The notes: generated from the sequence alone by a model not told the origin. A DNA stretch of 52,923 bases from an uncultured Alphaproteobacteria bacterium (GCA_937900425.1 CALCDT010000250.1:1-52923), one strand, 5' to 3'. Positions 1 through 8,997 are shown, counted from the first letter of the stretch. Program-made: numbers and translations.

Positions 1-190
1 ACAAGGCACCCGCGGAACTCCTCGCCAATCTCACGGGACACAACACTTTCGCGGGAATGACGGCGGAGAGGCCTCGAGAGGGTGCCTGCCCGCCGGGTTC
101 GTCGTGATCCGGTGCTCCCGAACCACCCCCAAATCCGTCACGCAGGGGCACGGAACGCTGGATCAAACGCAAGCCGGCATCAACACAGGA

Positions 191-970
191 TCAGTGCAGG
201 ATCTGGCTGAGGAACAGCTTAGTGCGCTCGTGCTGCGGATTGGAGAAGAAGGGCTCCGGCTCGTTCTGCTCGACGATCTGGCCGCGGTCCATGAAGATGA
301 CGCGGTTGGCGACCTGGCGGGCGAAGCCCATCTCGTGGGTGACGCAGATCATGGTCATGCCCTCCTCGGCGAGGCCGATCATGGTGTCGAGCACCTCCTT
401 GACCATCTCCGGGTCGAGCGCCGAGGTCGGCTCGTCGAACAGCATGATCTTGGGGTTCATGCAGAGCGAGCGGGCGATGGCGACGCGCTGCTGCTGGCCG
501 CCCGAAAGCTGGCCCGGATACTTGTGGGCCTGCTCGGGGATGCGCACGCGCTCCAGATACTTCATCGCGACCTCCTCGGCCTGCTTCTTCGGCATCTTGC
601 GCACCCAGATCGGGGCGAGCGTGCAGTTTTCGAGGATGGTCAGGTGCGGGAACAGGTTGAAGTGCTGGAACACCATGCCGACCTCGCGCCGAACTTCCTC
701 GATCTTCTTGAGATCGTTGGTGAGTTCGATGCCGTCGACGATGATCTGGCCCTTCTGGTGCTCCTCGAGGCGGTTGATCGAGCGGATCATGGTCGACTTG
801 CCGGAACCGGACGGCCCGCAGACGACGATGCGCTCGCCCTTGTAGACGGTGAGGTTGATGTCCCTCAGCACGTGGAATTCGCCGTACCACTTGTTGACGC
901 CGATCAGCTCGATGACGACCTCGTTGCTGACCTTCATGGCGCTCGGGCCGGAGGCGGGCATGCTGCTCAT
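191..970 (-). CDS. aapP: General L-amino acid ABC transporter ATPase (AapP)
   Basis: This is the ATP-hydrolysing subunit of a polar amino-acid importer, working at the inner face of the membrane with AapQ and AapM. The 259-residue protein has a Walker A motif GPSGSGKST at residues 52-60, the signature LSGGQQQR, Walker B IMLFDEPTSALD and the switch histidine in VTHEMGFAR, so it looks intact. I chose the ATG at 970 because the conserved family N-terminus follows soon after and an AGGGGA-like ribosome site precedes it; an upstream in-frame ATG at 1009 would add an unconserved leader. It is the last gene of aapJQMP, 99 bases after aapM. The order matches the rhizobial aap operon (BztABCD in Rhodobacter), so I am confident of the assignment, though substrate range cannot be read from sequence. 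Confidence 0.95.
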   Translation of the reverse strand: MSSMPASGPSAMKVSNEVVIELIGVNKWYGEFHVLRDINLTVYKGERIVVCGPSGSGKSTMIRSINRLEEHQKGQIIVDGIELTNDLKKIEEVRREVGMVFQHFNLFPHLTILENCTLAPIWVRKMPKKQAEEVAMKYLERVRIPEQAHKYPGQLSGGQQQRVAIARSLCMNPKIMLFDEPTSALDPEMVKEVLDTMIGLAEEGMTMICVTHEMGFARQVANRVIFMDRGQIVEQNEPEPFFSNPQHERTKLFLSQILH

Positions 971-1069
971 GGTGGTGTCCCCTGACTGGCGGGTCGGGCC
1001 CGCTCGCATTCTTTCGGTGTGTGGCGGTGCGGGCGCCGGAGGTGAACCGTCCGGCGCCCGCCCGCGTGC

Positions 1070-2200
1070 CTAGCGTCTGTGGCCGGTGTCGAGCCTGCGC
1101 TCCACGTAGAGCGAGTAGCGCGACATGCCGAAGCAGAAGATCCAGAAGACGGCGGCAGCGAAGATGTAGCCGGTCGCCGGTGTCACCGGGCTCGCCCAGT
1201 TCGGATCGGTGAAGTTGAGCTGCACGATGCCGAGCAGGTCGAACAGGCCGATGATCAGGACGAGGCTGGTGTCCTTGAACAGGGCGATGAAGCTGTTGAC
1301 GATGCCCGGGATCACGATCTTGAGCGCCTGCGGCAGGATGATCAGGTACATCGACTGCCCGTAACCGAGGCCGAGCGCCGCGGCGCCCTCGTACTGACCC
1401 TTCGGGATCGCCTGCAGGCCGCCGCGGACCACCTCGGCCATGTAGGCGGCGGAGAAGAGCGCGACGCCGACGAGGGCGCGGAGCAGCTTGTCGAAGTTGG
1501 TGCCGGGCGGCAGGAACAGCGGCAGCATCACCGACGACATGAAGAGGACGGTGATCAGCGGCACGCCGCGCCAGAACTCGATGAAGATCACCGAGGCCGA
1601 CTTGACCACCGGCAGCTTCGACTGGCGCCCGAGCGCCAGCAGCACCCCGAGCGGCAGCGAGGCGGCGATGCCGGTCACCGCCACGACCAGGGTGACGAGA
1701 AGGCCGCCCCAGAGCGAGGTCTCGACCGGACGCAGGCCGAACCAGCCGCCGGTGAGCAGGAAGAAGGCGATGATCGGGAAGATCACCAGCATGTAGATGG
1801 CGTTGAGGCCCTTGCGCGGCACCTTCGGGATCGCGATCGGGATCAGGCCGGCCGCGAACAGGAAGAAGACGAGGTCGACCCGCCAGCGCTCGTCGAGCGG
1901 ATAGCGGCCGTAGATGAACTGGCCGAACTTCGCCTCGACGAAGGCCCAGCAGGCGCCCTGCTCCGGCTTGAGGCAGGCCTCGCGGCTCGTCCCGTACCAG
2001 GTCGCGTCGAAGATGAGGAAGTCGAGGATCGGCGGCAGCGCCCAGAGGACGAAGACGGCGATGACGACGGTGATCGCGGCGTCGGCGGGCGTCGCGAACA
2101 GGTTCTGGCGCATCCACGCCGGCGCGCCGCGGGAGGTGGAGGGAGCCGGGGATTGCGGAATCTCGGCCCGGCTGACGTAGGCGATGGATTTCTCAGTCAT
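1070..2200 (-). CDS. aapM: General L-amino acid ABC transporter permease (AapM)
   Basis: This is one of the two inner-membrane permeases of the amino-acid transporter. It has 376 residues, long for a polar amino-acid permease but usual for AapM/BztC, which carry an extra N-terminal membrane hairpin and a periplasmic region (about residues 65-100 here) before the core. The core contains the EAA-loop region around GQYEGAAALGLGYGQSM, which contacts the ATPase. The start ATG is preceded by GGAGAGG. The gene begins 3 bases after the aapQ stop, so the two are probably translationally coupled. No defects are visible. The family is certain and the aap subtype is supported by size and by the two neighbouring permease and binding-protein genes. 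Confidence 0.95.
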   Translation of the reverse strand: MTEKSIAYVSRAEIPQSPAPSTSRGAPAWMRQNLFATPADAAITVVIAVFVLWALPPILDFLIFDATWYGTSREACLKPEQGACWAFVEAKFGQFIYGRYPLDERWRVDLVFFLFAAGLIPIAIPKVPRKGLNAIYMLVIFPIIAFFLLTGGWFGLRPVETSLWGGLLVTLVVAVTGIAASLPLGVLLALGRQSKLPVVKSASVIFIEFWRGVPLITVLFMSSVMLPLFLPPGTNFDKLLRALVGVALFSAAYMAEVVRGGLQAIPKGQYEGAAALGLGYGQSMYLIILPQALKIVIPGIVNSFIALFKDTSLVLIIGLFDLLGIVQLNFTDPNWASPVTPATGYIFAAAVFWIFCFGMSRYSLYVERRLDTGHRR

Positions 2201-2203
2201 CTC

Positions 2204-3406
2204 TCACCTCTCCACCAGGCGCATGCGGTTGTTGAACCAGTTCATGAAGGTCGCCGTCAGCAGGCTGATGGTGAGATAGACCCCCATCGTGATGAGGATG
2301 ACCTCGACCGCCTGACCGGTCTGGTTGAGCACCGTGCCGGAGAACACCGAGACGAGGTCCGGGTAGCCGATGGCGACGGCGAGCGAGGAGTTCTTGGTGA
2401 GGTTGAGATACTGGCTGGTCAGCGGCGGGATGATCACCCGCATCGCCTGGGGGATGATGATGAGCCGCGTCGTCAGGCCCGGGCGCAGGCCGAGGGCGAA
2501 GGCCGCCTCCGACTGGCCCCAGCTCACCGCCTTGATGCCGGCGCGGACGATCTCGGCGATGAAGGAGGCGGTGTAGATCGAAAGGCCGAGCAGCAGCGCC
2601 AGGAACTCCGGCTTCAGCGACAGGCCGCCGCGGAAGTTGAAGCCGGCGAGTTCGGGATACTCGACGACCAGGGGCATGCCGGTCACCAGATAGGCGAGCA
2701 GCGGCACGCCGACGAGGATGGCGAGGCCGACCCGGACGGTGTGGAACTGCTGGCCCGTCGCCATCTGCCGAGCCTTGGCCCAGCGCGCGATGAAAAAGAC
2801 CGCGACGACCGCGACCGCCAGGGCGGCCAGAACGAGGCCGAAACCGTCCTGCGGCACGAAACGCGGCATGATCAGGCCGCGGTTGTTGAGCTCGACGGAG
2901 AAGGGCAGCGAGATGCTGTTGCGCGGCTGCGGCAGCACCGCGAGCACCGCCTTGTACCAGAACAGCAGCTGCAGCAGCACCGGGATGTTGCGGAAGATCT
3001 CGACGTAGACCATCGCGACCTTGCGCAGCAGCCAGTTCGGCGACAGCCGGGCGATGCCGACGACGAAACCGATGATCGTCGCGAGGACGATGCCGAGAGC
3101 GGCGACGAGAAGGGTGTTGAGCAGTCCGACGATGAAGGCGTCGCCGTAGGAGGAGTCGCTCGAATAGTCGATCAGCGACTGCGAGACCTCGAAGCCGGCG
3201 CGGGCGTCGAGAAAGCCGAAGCCCGACGCGATGTTGGCGTTGCGAAGGTTGGTGATCGTGTTGGTGACGATGTCGTAGCCGATCCAGACGACGACGAGGG
3301 CCAGCACGACCTGGAAGACGTATCCCCGAACCACGGGGTCGTAGACGAAGGAGGGTAGCCCTCCCCCTTTCGGGCGGTCCGAGCCCGTGTTCTCACCGAT
3401 TGCCAT
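2204..3406 (-). CDS. aapQ: General L-amino acid ABC transporter permease (AapQ)
   Basis: This is the partner permease of AapM, 400 residues with about eight hydrophobic segments. The typical AapQ/BztB arrangement is visible: an N-terminal membrane segment, a long periplasmic insertion (about residues 55-90), then the conserved core with the FRNIPVLLQLLFWY region and an EAA loop near WGQSEAAFALGLRPG. It lies 235 bases downstream of aapJ. That gap holds a strong stem-loop (3595-3627), which probably lowers permease expression relative to the binding protein. The gene is followed almost directly by aapM. I see no truncation or frameshift, and I am confident of the assignment. Confidence 0.95.
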   Translation of the reverse strand: MAIGENTGSDRPKGGGLPSFVYDPVVRGYVFQVVLALVVVWIGYDIVTNTITNLRNANIASGFGFLDARAGFEVSQSLIDYSSDSSYGDAFIVGLLNTLLVAALGIVLATIIGFVVGIARLSPNWLLRKVAMVYVEIFRNIPVLLQLLFWYKAVLAVLPQPRNSISLPFSVELNNRGLIMPRFVPQDGFGLVLAALAVAVVAVFFIARWAKARQMATGQQFHTVRVGLAILVGVPLLAYLVTGMPLVVEYPELAGFNFRGGLSLKPEFLALLLGLSIYTASFIAEIVRAGIKAVSWGQSEAAFALGLRPGLTTRLIIIPQAMRVIIPPLTSQYLNLTKNSSLAVAIGYPDLVSVFSGTVLNQTGQAVEVILITMGVYLTISLLTATFMNWFNNRMRLVER

Positions 3407-3594
3407 GGATCACCGTCCCCGGCCGGATACCGGCCCCGATCGACAGGCTTCGCACCCGGCCGATCCGCTCGTGACGAGCGGGCGGGACTGACCGGGCGAG
3501 CGGCCCTTCAAGGGCGAGACCGGCCGCGTCCGCCAGGATGGCGGACCATCCCGGCAGAGGGACGCGGGGCGCTCCTGCCCCACTCCAGTTCACG

Positions 3595-3627
3595 CTCGCC
3601 GCCGGCGGAGATCCGGCCGGCGGCGAG
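3595..3627 (-). promoter_or_regulatory. Intercistronic stem-loop between aapJ and aapQ
   Basis: The arms CTCGCCGCCGGC (3595-3606) and GCCGGCGGCGAG (3616-3627) are perfect 12-base complements around a 9-base loop. The structure starts 14 bases after the aapJ stop and has no following T-run. It may act as a partial terminator or as a 3' end stabiliser for aapJ mRNA. Confidence 0.7.
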
Positions 3628-3641
3628 GCGAAACTGTCCGA

Positions 3642-4661
3642 TCAGCGGATCGGCGGCGCGTACTGCAGGCCGCCTTCGGTCCACAGCGCGTTCTGGCCGC
3701 GCTCGATGCCGAGCGGGGTGTTGGCACCGACGTTACGCTCGAAGATCTCGCCGTAGTTGCCGACGCCCTTGATGACCTTGACCGCCCAGTCGGCGTCGAG
3801 ACCGATCGACTCGCCGAAGTTGCCGTCGACGCCGAGCAGGCGCTTGATGTTGGGATTCTCGGACCCCTTCATCTCCTCGACGTTGGCCTGGGTGACGCCC
3901 ATCTCTTCGGCGTTGATGAGGGCGTAGTAGACCCACTTGTTGACGGCGAACCACTGCTCGTCGCCCTGGCGGACCGCCGGTCCCAGCGGCTCCTTGGAGA
4001 TGATCTCCGGCAGAACCATGTGGGCGTTCGGGTCGCCCATGGTCAGGCGGATGGCGTAGAGGCCCGAGGCGTCGGTCGTGTAGACGTCGCAGCGGCCGGC
4101 GTCGTAGGCGGCGTTGACCTCGTCGAGCTTCTCGTACACGACCGGGTTGAAGGTCATGCCGCTGGCGCGGAAATAGTCGGTCAGGTTGAGCTCGGTGGTC
4201 GTGCCCTGCTGGACGCAGACCGAGGCGCCGTCGAGTTCCTTGGCCGAGGTGACGCCGAGCGACTTCGGCACCATGAAGCCCTGGCCGTCGTAATAGGTGA
4301 CGCCGGCGAAGACGAGACCCATCTGGGTGTCGCGCGACATCGTCCAGGTGGTGTTGCGCGAGAGGACGTCGACCTCGCCGGACTGCAGCGCCGTGAAGCG
4401 CTCCTTGGCGGACAGCGGGGTGAACTTGACGGCCTTGGCGTCGCCGAAGATCGCCGAGGCGACCGCGCGGCAGAAGTCGACGTCGAGGCCGGTCCAGTCA
4501 CCCGTGTCGTCGGGGTTCGAGAAACCGGCGAGACCGGTGCTCACGCCGCACTGCACGAAGCCCTTCTTCTTGACGTCGTCGAGCGTGGCGCCCTGCGCGG
4601 CCGCGCCCGCGAAAACGACGAGAGCGGCTCCGGCCATGACTGGAAGAAGCGAAGATTTCAT
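3642..4661 (-). CDS. aapJ: General L-amino acid periplasmic binding protein (AapJ)
   Basis: This is the periplasmic receptor that delivers amino acids to AapQMP. The 339-residue protein starts with a signal peptide (MKSSLLPVMAGAALVVFAGA, cleavage near residue 24) followed by a type 3 solute-binding fold. Family landmarks include GLDVDFCRAVASAIFGD, RNTTWTMSRD and YYDGQGFMVP, and the length matches AapJ/BztA. I chose the ATG at 4661 because it begins the signal peptide and follows AGGGG at a good distance; the upstream in-frame ATG at 4799 would bury the signal peptide. It is the first gene of the operon, so the promoter should lie in 4662-5122. Confidence 0.95.
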   Translation of the reverse strand: MKSSLLPVMAGAALVVFAGAAAQGATLDDVKKKGFVQCGVSTGLAGFSNPDDTGDWTGLDVDFCRAVASAIFGDAKAVKFTPLSAKERFTALQSGEVDVLSRNTTWTMSRDTQMGLVFAGVTYYDGQGFMVPKSLGVTSAKELDGASVCVQQGTTTELNLTDYFRASGMTFNPVVYEKLDEVNAAYDAGRCDVYTTDASGLYAIRLTMGDPNAHMVLPEIISKEPLGPAVRQGDEQWFAVNKWVYYALINAEEMGVTQANVEEMKGSENPNIKRLLGVDGNFGESIGLDADWAVKVIKGVGNYGEIFERNVGANTPLGIERGQNALWTEGGLQYAPPIR

Positions 4662-5122
4662 CAGAATTGCCCCTGTACCAGGTTCGGTGTTGATGTCGTT
4701 GGCGCACGGGTCGTGGAGGCTTTGCGAGAAGCCATCCGATCGCCCGTCGAGAAGCGGCGCCCTGCATGCGCCCGCTCGCGCCCTTCGACTACAGGGCAAT
4801 TCAGGGGGCGGGTCAAGCCTTTATTCAGCCTTGCGCTGCACAGCAAAACGGCTGCACAGGATGTCCGCAACTGCCTGCCCAATCTTTGTCCTGCTGCCAT
4901 ATCTTCTTGCAATGACGAGGGTTCTTTCGCTCGCGCATCGAATCGCGGTCGATCCGCGGCGGGCGGGCGACCGCCGGTGGCGGGCTTGACCGGGCCGGCG
5001 GCATCAGTCATTCCCGGATCGAAGGCGCGCGCCGGCGCCGTCCCCGAGACAGGGCGCCGCGCCGTCCTCCCCCTCCCCGTTCCGACGGGATCGATCCCCC
5101 GCTTCAGCACGACGGAGCCGAC
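4662..5122. other. Divergent aapJ / metC promoter region
   Basis: This 461-base gap holds no convincing gene. It should contain the start signals for aapJ (minus) and metC (plus). A 9-base direct repeat GCTGCACAG occurs at 4835-4843 and 4851-4859, a spacing of 16 bases. The part nearest metC is very GC-rich and shows no clear -35/-10 pair. Confidence 0.5.
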
Positions 5123-6304
5123 ATGACAGACGACAGCGCCGCCGCCCGCGCCCTCGCGACCCGCCTCACCCACGGCGGCCTGCACCCGCGCGCGCAGCAC
5201 GGCTTCGTCAACCCGGCGGTCTACCACGGCTCGACCGTGACCTTCCCCGACGTCGACACCATGCTCACCGGCGGCCAGCGCTACGTCTACGGCCGGCGCG
5301 GCAATCCGACGACCTCGGCGCTGGAGGAGACGCTGACCGACTTCGAAGGGGCTGCCGGCTCGGTGCTGACGCCCTCGGGCCTCGCGGCGATCACCACCGC
5401 GCTGCTGTCCTGTCTCTCGGCCGGCGATCACCTGTTGATGATCGACACGACCTATCACCCGACCCGGCATTTCTGCGACGGCATGCTGAAGCGGCTCGGC
5501 ATCTCGACGACCTATTTCGATCCGCTCGCGGGCGCGGGCATCGAGGCCCTGATCCGGCCCGAGACGAAGGCGATCTATCTGGAGGCTCCGGGGTCGCTGA
5601 CCTTCGAGATGCCCGACATCCCGGCGATCGTCGCGGTGGCGAAGGCCCGCGACCTCGTCGTGCTGATGGACAACACCTGGGCGACGCCGCTCTATTTCCG
5701 GCCGATCGACCACGGCGTCGACCTCTCGATCATGGCCGGCACCAAGTATGTCGTCGGCCACTCCGACGTGATGATCGGCACGGTGGCGGCCTCGGTGCGG
5801 GCGTGGAAGGGGCTGAAGGCCGCCCACGGCGACCTCGGCCTCTGCGTCGGGCCGGACGACGTCTATCTTGCGCTGCGCGGCCTCAGAACCCTCGACGTCC
5901 GCCTCGAACGCCACCGGAAGAGCGCGCTCGAGGTGGCGAAATGGCTGCAGTCCCGGCCCGAGGTCGCGAGGGTGCTCTATCCGGCGCTGCCGTCCGATCC
6001 GGGGCACGCCGTCTGGAAGCGGGATTTCAGCGGTGCGTCCGGCCTGCTGTCCTTCGTGACGCGCAAGGCGCCGCTTTCGGCGGTGAAGGCGATGCTCGAC
6101 AGGCTCGCCCTGTTCGGCCTCGGCTATTCCTGGGGCGGCTACGAGAGCCTCGCCATCGTCTCCGACCCGCGCTCGACGCGCACCGCGACGACGTGGGAGA
6201 GCGAGGGTCACCTCGTCCGCCTCCACATCGGCCTCGAGGACGTCGGCGACCTGATCGCCGACCTCGACGCCGGCTTCGCCCGCTTCGCGGCGGCGGCCGG
6301 CTGA
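5123..6304 (+). CDS. metC: Cystathionine beta-lyase (MetC-type PLP enzyme)
   Basis: This is a PLP-dependent enzyme of the Cys/Met metabolism family, expected to cleave cystathionine to homocysteine, pyruvate and ammonia in the cytoplasm. The 393-residue protein has YGRRGNPT (residues 56-63), which helps bind the cofactor of the neighbouring subunit, the aspartate of LMDNTWATP, and the PLP lysine K208 in SIMAGTKYVVGHSD. Length and motifs fit the alphaproteobacterial MetC group, and a metC next to aapJ is a familiar arrangement in these bacteria. The ATG at 5123 has GGAG upstream. Related gamma-lyases or synthases share the fold, so the exact reaction is inferred from subgroup resemblance. The gene ends 7 bases from a convergent gene. 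Confidence 0.88.
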   Translation: MTDDSAAARALATRLTHGGLHPRAQHGFVNPAVYHGSTVTFPDVDTMLTGGQRYVYGRRGNPTTSALEETLTDFEGAAGSVLTPSGLAAITTALLSCLSAGDHLLMIDTTYHPTRHFCDGMLKRLGISTTYFDPLAGAGIEALIRPETKAIYLEAPGSLTFEMPDIPAIVAVAKARDLVVLMDNTWATPLYFRPIDHGVDLSIMAGTKYVVGHSDVMIGTVAASVRAWKGLKAAHGDLGLCVGPDDVYLALRGLRTLDVRLERHRKSALEVAKWLQSRPEVARVLYPALPSDPGHAVWKRDFSGASGLLSFVTRKAPLSAVKAMLDRLALFGLGYSWGGYESLAIVSDPRSTRTATTWESEGHLVRLHIGLEDVGDLIADLDAGFARFAAAAG

Positions 6305-6311
6305 GCGGTGG

Positions 6312-7193
6312 TCAGCGGCGGAACACGCGCTCGGTGAAGACCTCGGCGAGTCGGTCGCCGGTGTCCTCGCGGGTCAGGCGGCAGCGGTGAACGAGGGTGT
6401 CGCCTCGTTCGCGCGCGCCGAGGCAGGTGACGACGACGCGCTCGCCCGGCTCGATGTTGCCGAAATAGACGACGTCGCGGGCGCGGGTGGCGGCGATGCC
6501 GGCCCGGCCGCGGAACAGCGCCCATTCGGCGCGGTCGACGAAGGCCTGGAACGACGCGAAATAGAGAAAATTCGCGCCGTTGAAGTCGAGCGTCGGCACC
6601 GGGTCGACGACGACCGGTGCGGCCTGCTCGCTGTGCGGCTCGTCGAGGGCGAAGCCGAAATGGGCCTGGAGCCGGCCGGCGCGGATCTCCGGGGCGAGCG
6701 CCGCGACGCCTTCCATTCCGGCGCCGGGCTCCACCGCCGGCAGGCCCTCGACCTCGCAGCGCACGACCGAGCGGTTGCGCCCTTTCTCGCGCCGGCGCAC
6801 GAAGACCGAGACGAGTTCGGCCCGTCCGACCGGCCGGCCGCAGGCGGTGAGGACGTGCCGGCTCAGCACCTGCGTCCGCGACAGGCGGCTCAGCGAGCCG
6901 GTGATCGTCAGCAGATCGTTCTCGCCAAGGCTGGCGAAATCGGCCTCCTCGATCCGCACCGCGTTGAAGGCGGCGTAGATCGGCTCCCCGGCCTCGTCGC
7001 GGAAATCCGGCGCGAGGCGTCCGGCGGCCCGGGCCAGCATGCCCCAGTGGCGGTGGCCGAGTTCCTTGAGCAGCCAGGTTTCCGACAGCCCGCCGAGGCA
7101 GAGATGCGGCATGCCGAGCCGGATCGTGGCCGGCACTCCCGCTTCGGCCATGTCGGCGGCGAGGTCACGGTCGGCGGCGAAGGTCACGGTCAT
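6312..7193 (-). CDS. LnmK / Pnap_2097-like hot-dog protein
   Basis: This 293-residue protein resembles the LnmK-type double hot-dog family (TIGR04098/TIGR04099-like, 'Pnap_2097 family'). Its founding member is an acyltransferase/decarboxylase working on an acyl carrier protein in leinamycin biosynthesis. Supporting signs are the N-terminal IRLGMPHLCLGGLSETWLLK and the C-terminal NFLYFASFQAFVDRAEW followed by a hot-dog strand pattern (DVVYFGNIEPGERVVV). The ATG at 7193 has AAGGAG upstream. It follows the nit cluster on the same strand after a 482-base gap containing a long inverted repeat, so it may be transcribed separately. No carrier protein or ketosynthase is nearby. The family call is recognition by eye and the function here is unknown. 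Confidence 0.6.
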   Translation of the reverse strand: MTVTFAADRDLAADMAEAGVPATIRLGMPHLCLGGLSETWLLKELGHRHWGMLARAAGRLAPDFRDEAGEPIYAAFNAVRIEEADFASLGENDLLTITGSLSRLSRTQVLSRHVLTACGRPVGRAELVSVFVRRREKGRNRSVVRCEVEGLPAVEPGAGMEGVAALAPEIRAGRLQAHFGFALDEPHSEQAAPVVVDPVPTLDFNGANFLYFASFQAFVDRAEWALFRGRAGIAATRARDVVYFGNIEPGERVVVTCLGARERGDTLVHRCRLTREDTGDRLAEVFTERVFRR

Positions 7194-7675
7194 GGGTCCA
7201 GTCTCCTTCACGGCGGTGTCATGTGGGGCCGGTGATAGTTCGGGGTCGAGGGCCGAGGGGGCCGGCGCTTGCCGGGACGTTTTTCTGTCGCGGGATCGTC
7301 GCCCTGTCCTCCACGTCTTCCCAATCTTCCCGGCCGTGATGGGTCCCGCACACCGGCACCTCTCGACGGCTCTCATGCCTCTCCTCCCCGTCATCCCGGC
7401 CTCCGAGCCGGGATCCAGCCATCCGCGGGGGCGGAGTGCCTTCAAGAGCACCGGCCGTCGCCACCACGTCATCCTGGATGAGCTCCCCATCGCCCTGCCG
7501 AGAGCCACACCCTTTCCCCCGCCGAGGGCTGGATCCCGGCTCGGAGGCCGGGATGACGGCGACGGTGGGGGTGACAGGGGACGAGCACTCCACCCGGACG
7601 GTGTGACGGGGTGTCCATACGGCAGCCTCCACCTCGCCCCCTCGCCTCGGCACCCCCTCCCCCACAGTTCCCCCG
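7194..7675. other. Non-coding gap with long inverted repeat
   Basis: These 482 bases lie between the last nit gene and the LnmK-like gene. They hold a 31-base perfect inverted repeat (7390-7420 and 7527-7557) and no credible gene. Short open frames here lack ribosome sites and family resemblance. Confidence 0.6.
7390..7557. repeat. REP-like inverted pair, 31-base arms
   Basis: Arm one begins GTCATCCCGGCCTCCGAGCC at 7390 and ends at 7420. The arm at 7527-7557 is its exact reverse complement, with 106 bases between them. The word GTCATCCCGG...CCGGGATGAC recalls dispersed intergenic palindromes common in Hyphomicrobiales genomes. Similarity decays gradually inside the arms, as expected of two inverted copies of one element. 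Confidence 0.75.
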
Positions 7676-8968
7676 TCAACTCCCCATCGCCGCCTCGTTG
7701 AGGAGCACCGGGCCGGCGACGCGGTCGACGTGGCGGGCGAGGATCTGGCCGGCGACGAATTCGGCGTCGCGGGCGACGCCGGAGAAGCGGCCCGAGCCCC
7801 AGGTGTGCAGCCACGGCAGGCCGAGGAAGTAGACGCCGGGAACCGCGGTGACGCCGCGCTCGTGGGCCGGCTGGCCGCGGCCGTTGAAGACCGGCAGGTC
7901 GATCCACGACCAGTCGGTGCGGAAACCGATGCACCAGACCACCGAGGTGATGCCGGCGCCGGCGAGGTCGATCTCGGTCGGCCGCCCGTCCGGCACCGAG
8001 ACCGGCGCCGGCCGCGCCTCCTCCGGAGCGTCGATGCCGGCCCTGGCGATGTAGGCGTCGATGCTGTCCTTGATGCTGTCGTTGGTGGCGTCCGCGGCGT
8101 CGAGGCAGGCCTTCACCGTGTCGGCGACGAGGACGCGGCCGCCGCGGGCGTCCTCGAAGGGGCCGTAGAGCTCCATGCCCTCGAGGGCCCGCTGGCGCAG
8201 GTCGATGTCGCGGCCGCCGTCGCGGCCCGTCACGTAGTGGTTGGTCTTGTCGCGCACGCCCTCGCGCAGCGGATGGGCGTTCACCGGAATGTCGTAGTAG
8301 CCCATGTGGTGCAGCCACTCGACGACGTCCTTGCCGCGGTAGCGCCGGGCGACGCGGGGGGCGTCGCCGAGGCAGAGGTGGACCTTGCGGCCGGCGAGGT
8401 GGAGATCCTCGGCGATCTGGGCGCCGGACTGGCCGCTGCCGACCACCAGCACCGCCCCTTCCGGCAATTGCTCCGAATTGCGGTAGATCGAGGAGTGGAT
8501 CTGGACGAGGTCGTCCGGCAGGCGCTCGGCCTGCCGCGGCACGATCGGCACCTGATAGCCGCCGGCGGCGAGGACGACCTGATCGGCGGTGAGGATGCCG
8601 GCGCTGGTGTCGAGCAGGAAGCCGGAGCGGCCGTTGGCGGCGAGGCGGCGGACCGCGACGCCCTCGCGCAGCGGCGGGCGCAGCTTCTCGACGTAGCGGT
8701 CGAGCCAGCCGGTGATCTCGTCCCGACCCATGAAGCCGTCCGGATCGTCGCCGTCGTAGGGGTGGCCGGGCAACTGGCACTGCCAATTGGGGGTGACGAG
8801 GCAGAAGTTGTCCCAGCGCTCGCTCTTCCAGGCGTTGAAGGCACGGGCCTTCTCCAGCACGACGTGGCCGATGCCGGCCTTCTTGAGATACCAGCTGGCG
8901 GAAAGGCCGGCCTGGCCGCCACCGACGACGATGACGGGAACGTGCTCCACTTTGGTGGTCATGGTCAT
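7676..8968 (-). CDS. Flavin-dependent oxidoreductase, MSMEG_0569 type (nit cluster)
   Basis: This is a 430-residue FAD/NADPH oxidoreductase related to flavin monooxygenases. An FAD-binding GGGQAGLSASW lies near the N-terminus (about residues 14-24), a second dinucleotide motif GSGQSGAQIAEDL is mid-protein, and a FAD-contacting GVYFLGLPWLHTWGSGRF is near the C-terminus. The family occurs almost only in nitrilase (Nit1C) clusters, where one member has been called NitH. The ATG at 8968 follows GAAGGAA; a second ATG two codons on is possible. It is the last gene of the cluster, 29 bases after the MSMEG_0570-type gene. Substrate unknown; oxidation of a nitrogen- or nitrile-bearing intermediate is a guess. 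Confidence 0.88.
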   Translation of the reverse strand: MTMTTKVEHVPVIVVGGGQAGLSASWYLKKAGIGHVVLEKARAFNAWKSERWDNFCLVTPNWQCQLPGHPYDGDDPDGFMGRDEITGWLDRYVEKLRPPLREGVAVRRLAANGRSGFLLDTSAGILTADQVVLAAGGYQVPIVPRQAERLPDDLVQIHSSIYRNSEQLPEGAVLVVGSGQSGAQIAEDLHLAGRKVHLCLGDAPRVARRYRGKDVVEWLHHMGYYDIPVNAHPLREGVRDKTNHYVTGRDGGRDIDLRQRALEGMELYGPFEDARGGRVLVADTVKACLDAADATNDSIKDSIDAYIARAGIDAPEEARPAPVSVPDGRPTEIDLAGAGITSVVWCIGFRTDWSWIDLPVFNGRGQPAHERGVTAVPGVYFLGLPWLHTWGSGRFSGVARDAEFVAGQILARHVDRVAGPVLLNEAAMGS

Positions 8969-8997
8969 GACTTTCGATTCCTTCTCGGCCCGCCCGT

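Noticed and set aside
219..2117. Minus-strand open frame of 632 codons across aapP and aapM
   Set aside because: It is an arginine-rich shadow of two well-recognised genes in another frame.
4867..4881. Minus-strand TGGGCAGGCAGTTGC as a sigma-54 promoter for aapJ
   Set aside because: GG-N10-GC spacing holds, but three consensus bases are wrong and the leader would be about 190 bases. Chance matches of this quality are expected in such GC-rich DNA.
7219..7665. Open frame of 148 codons between the nit cluster and the LnmK-like gene
   Set aside because: It spans the inverted repeat, has no ribosome site and shows no family resemblance.
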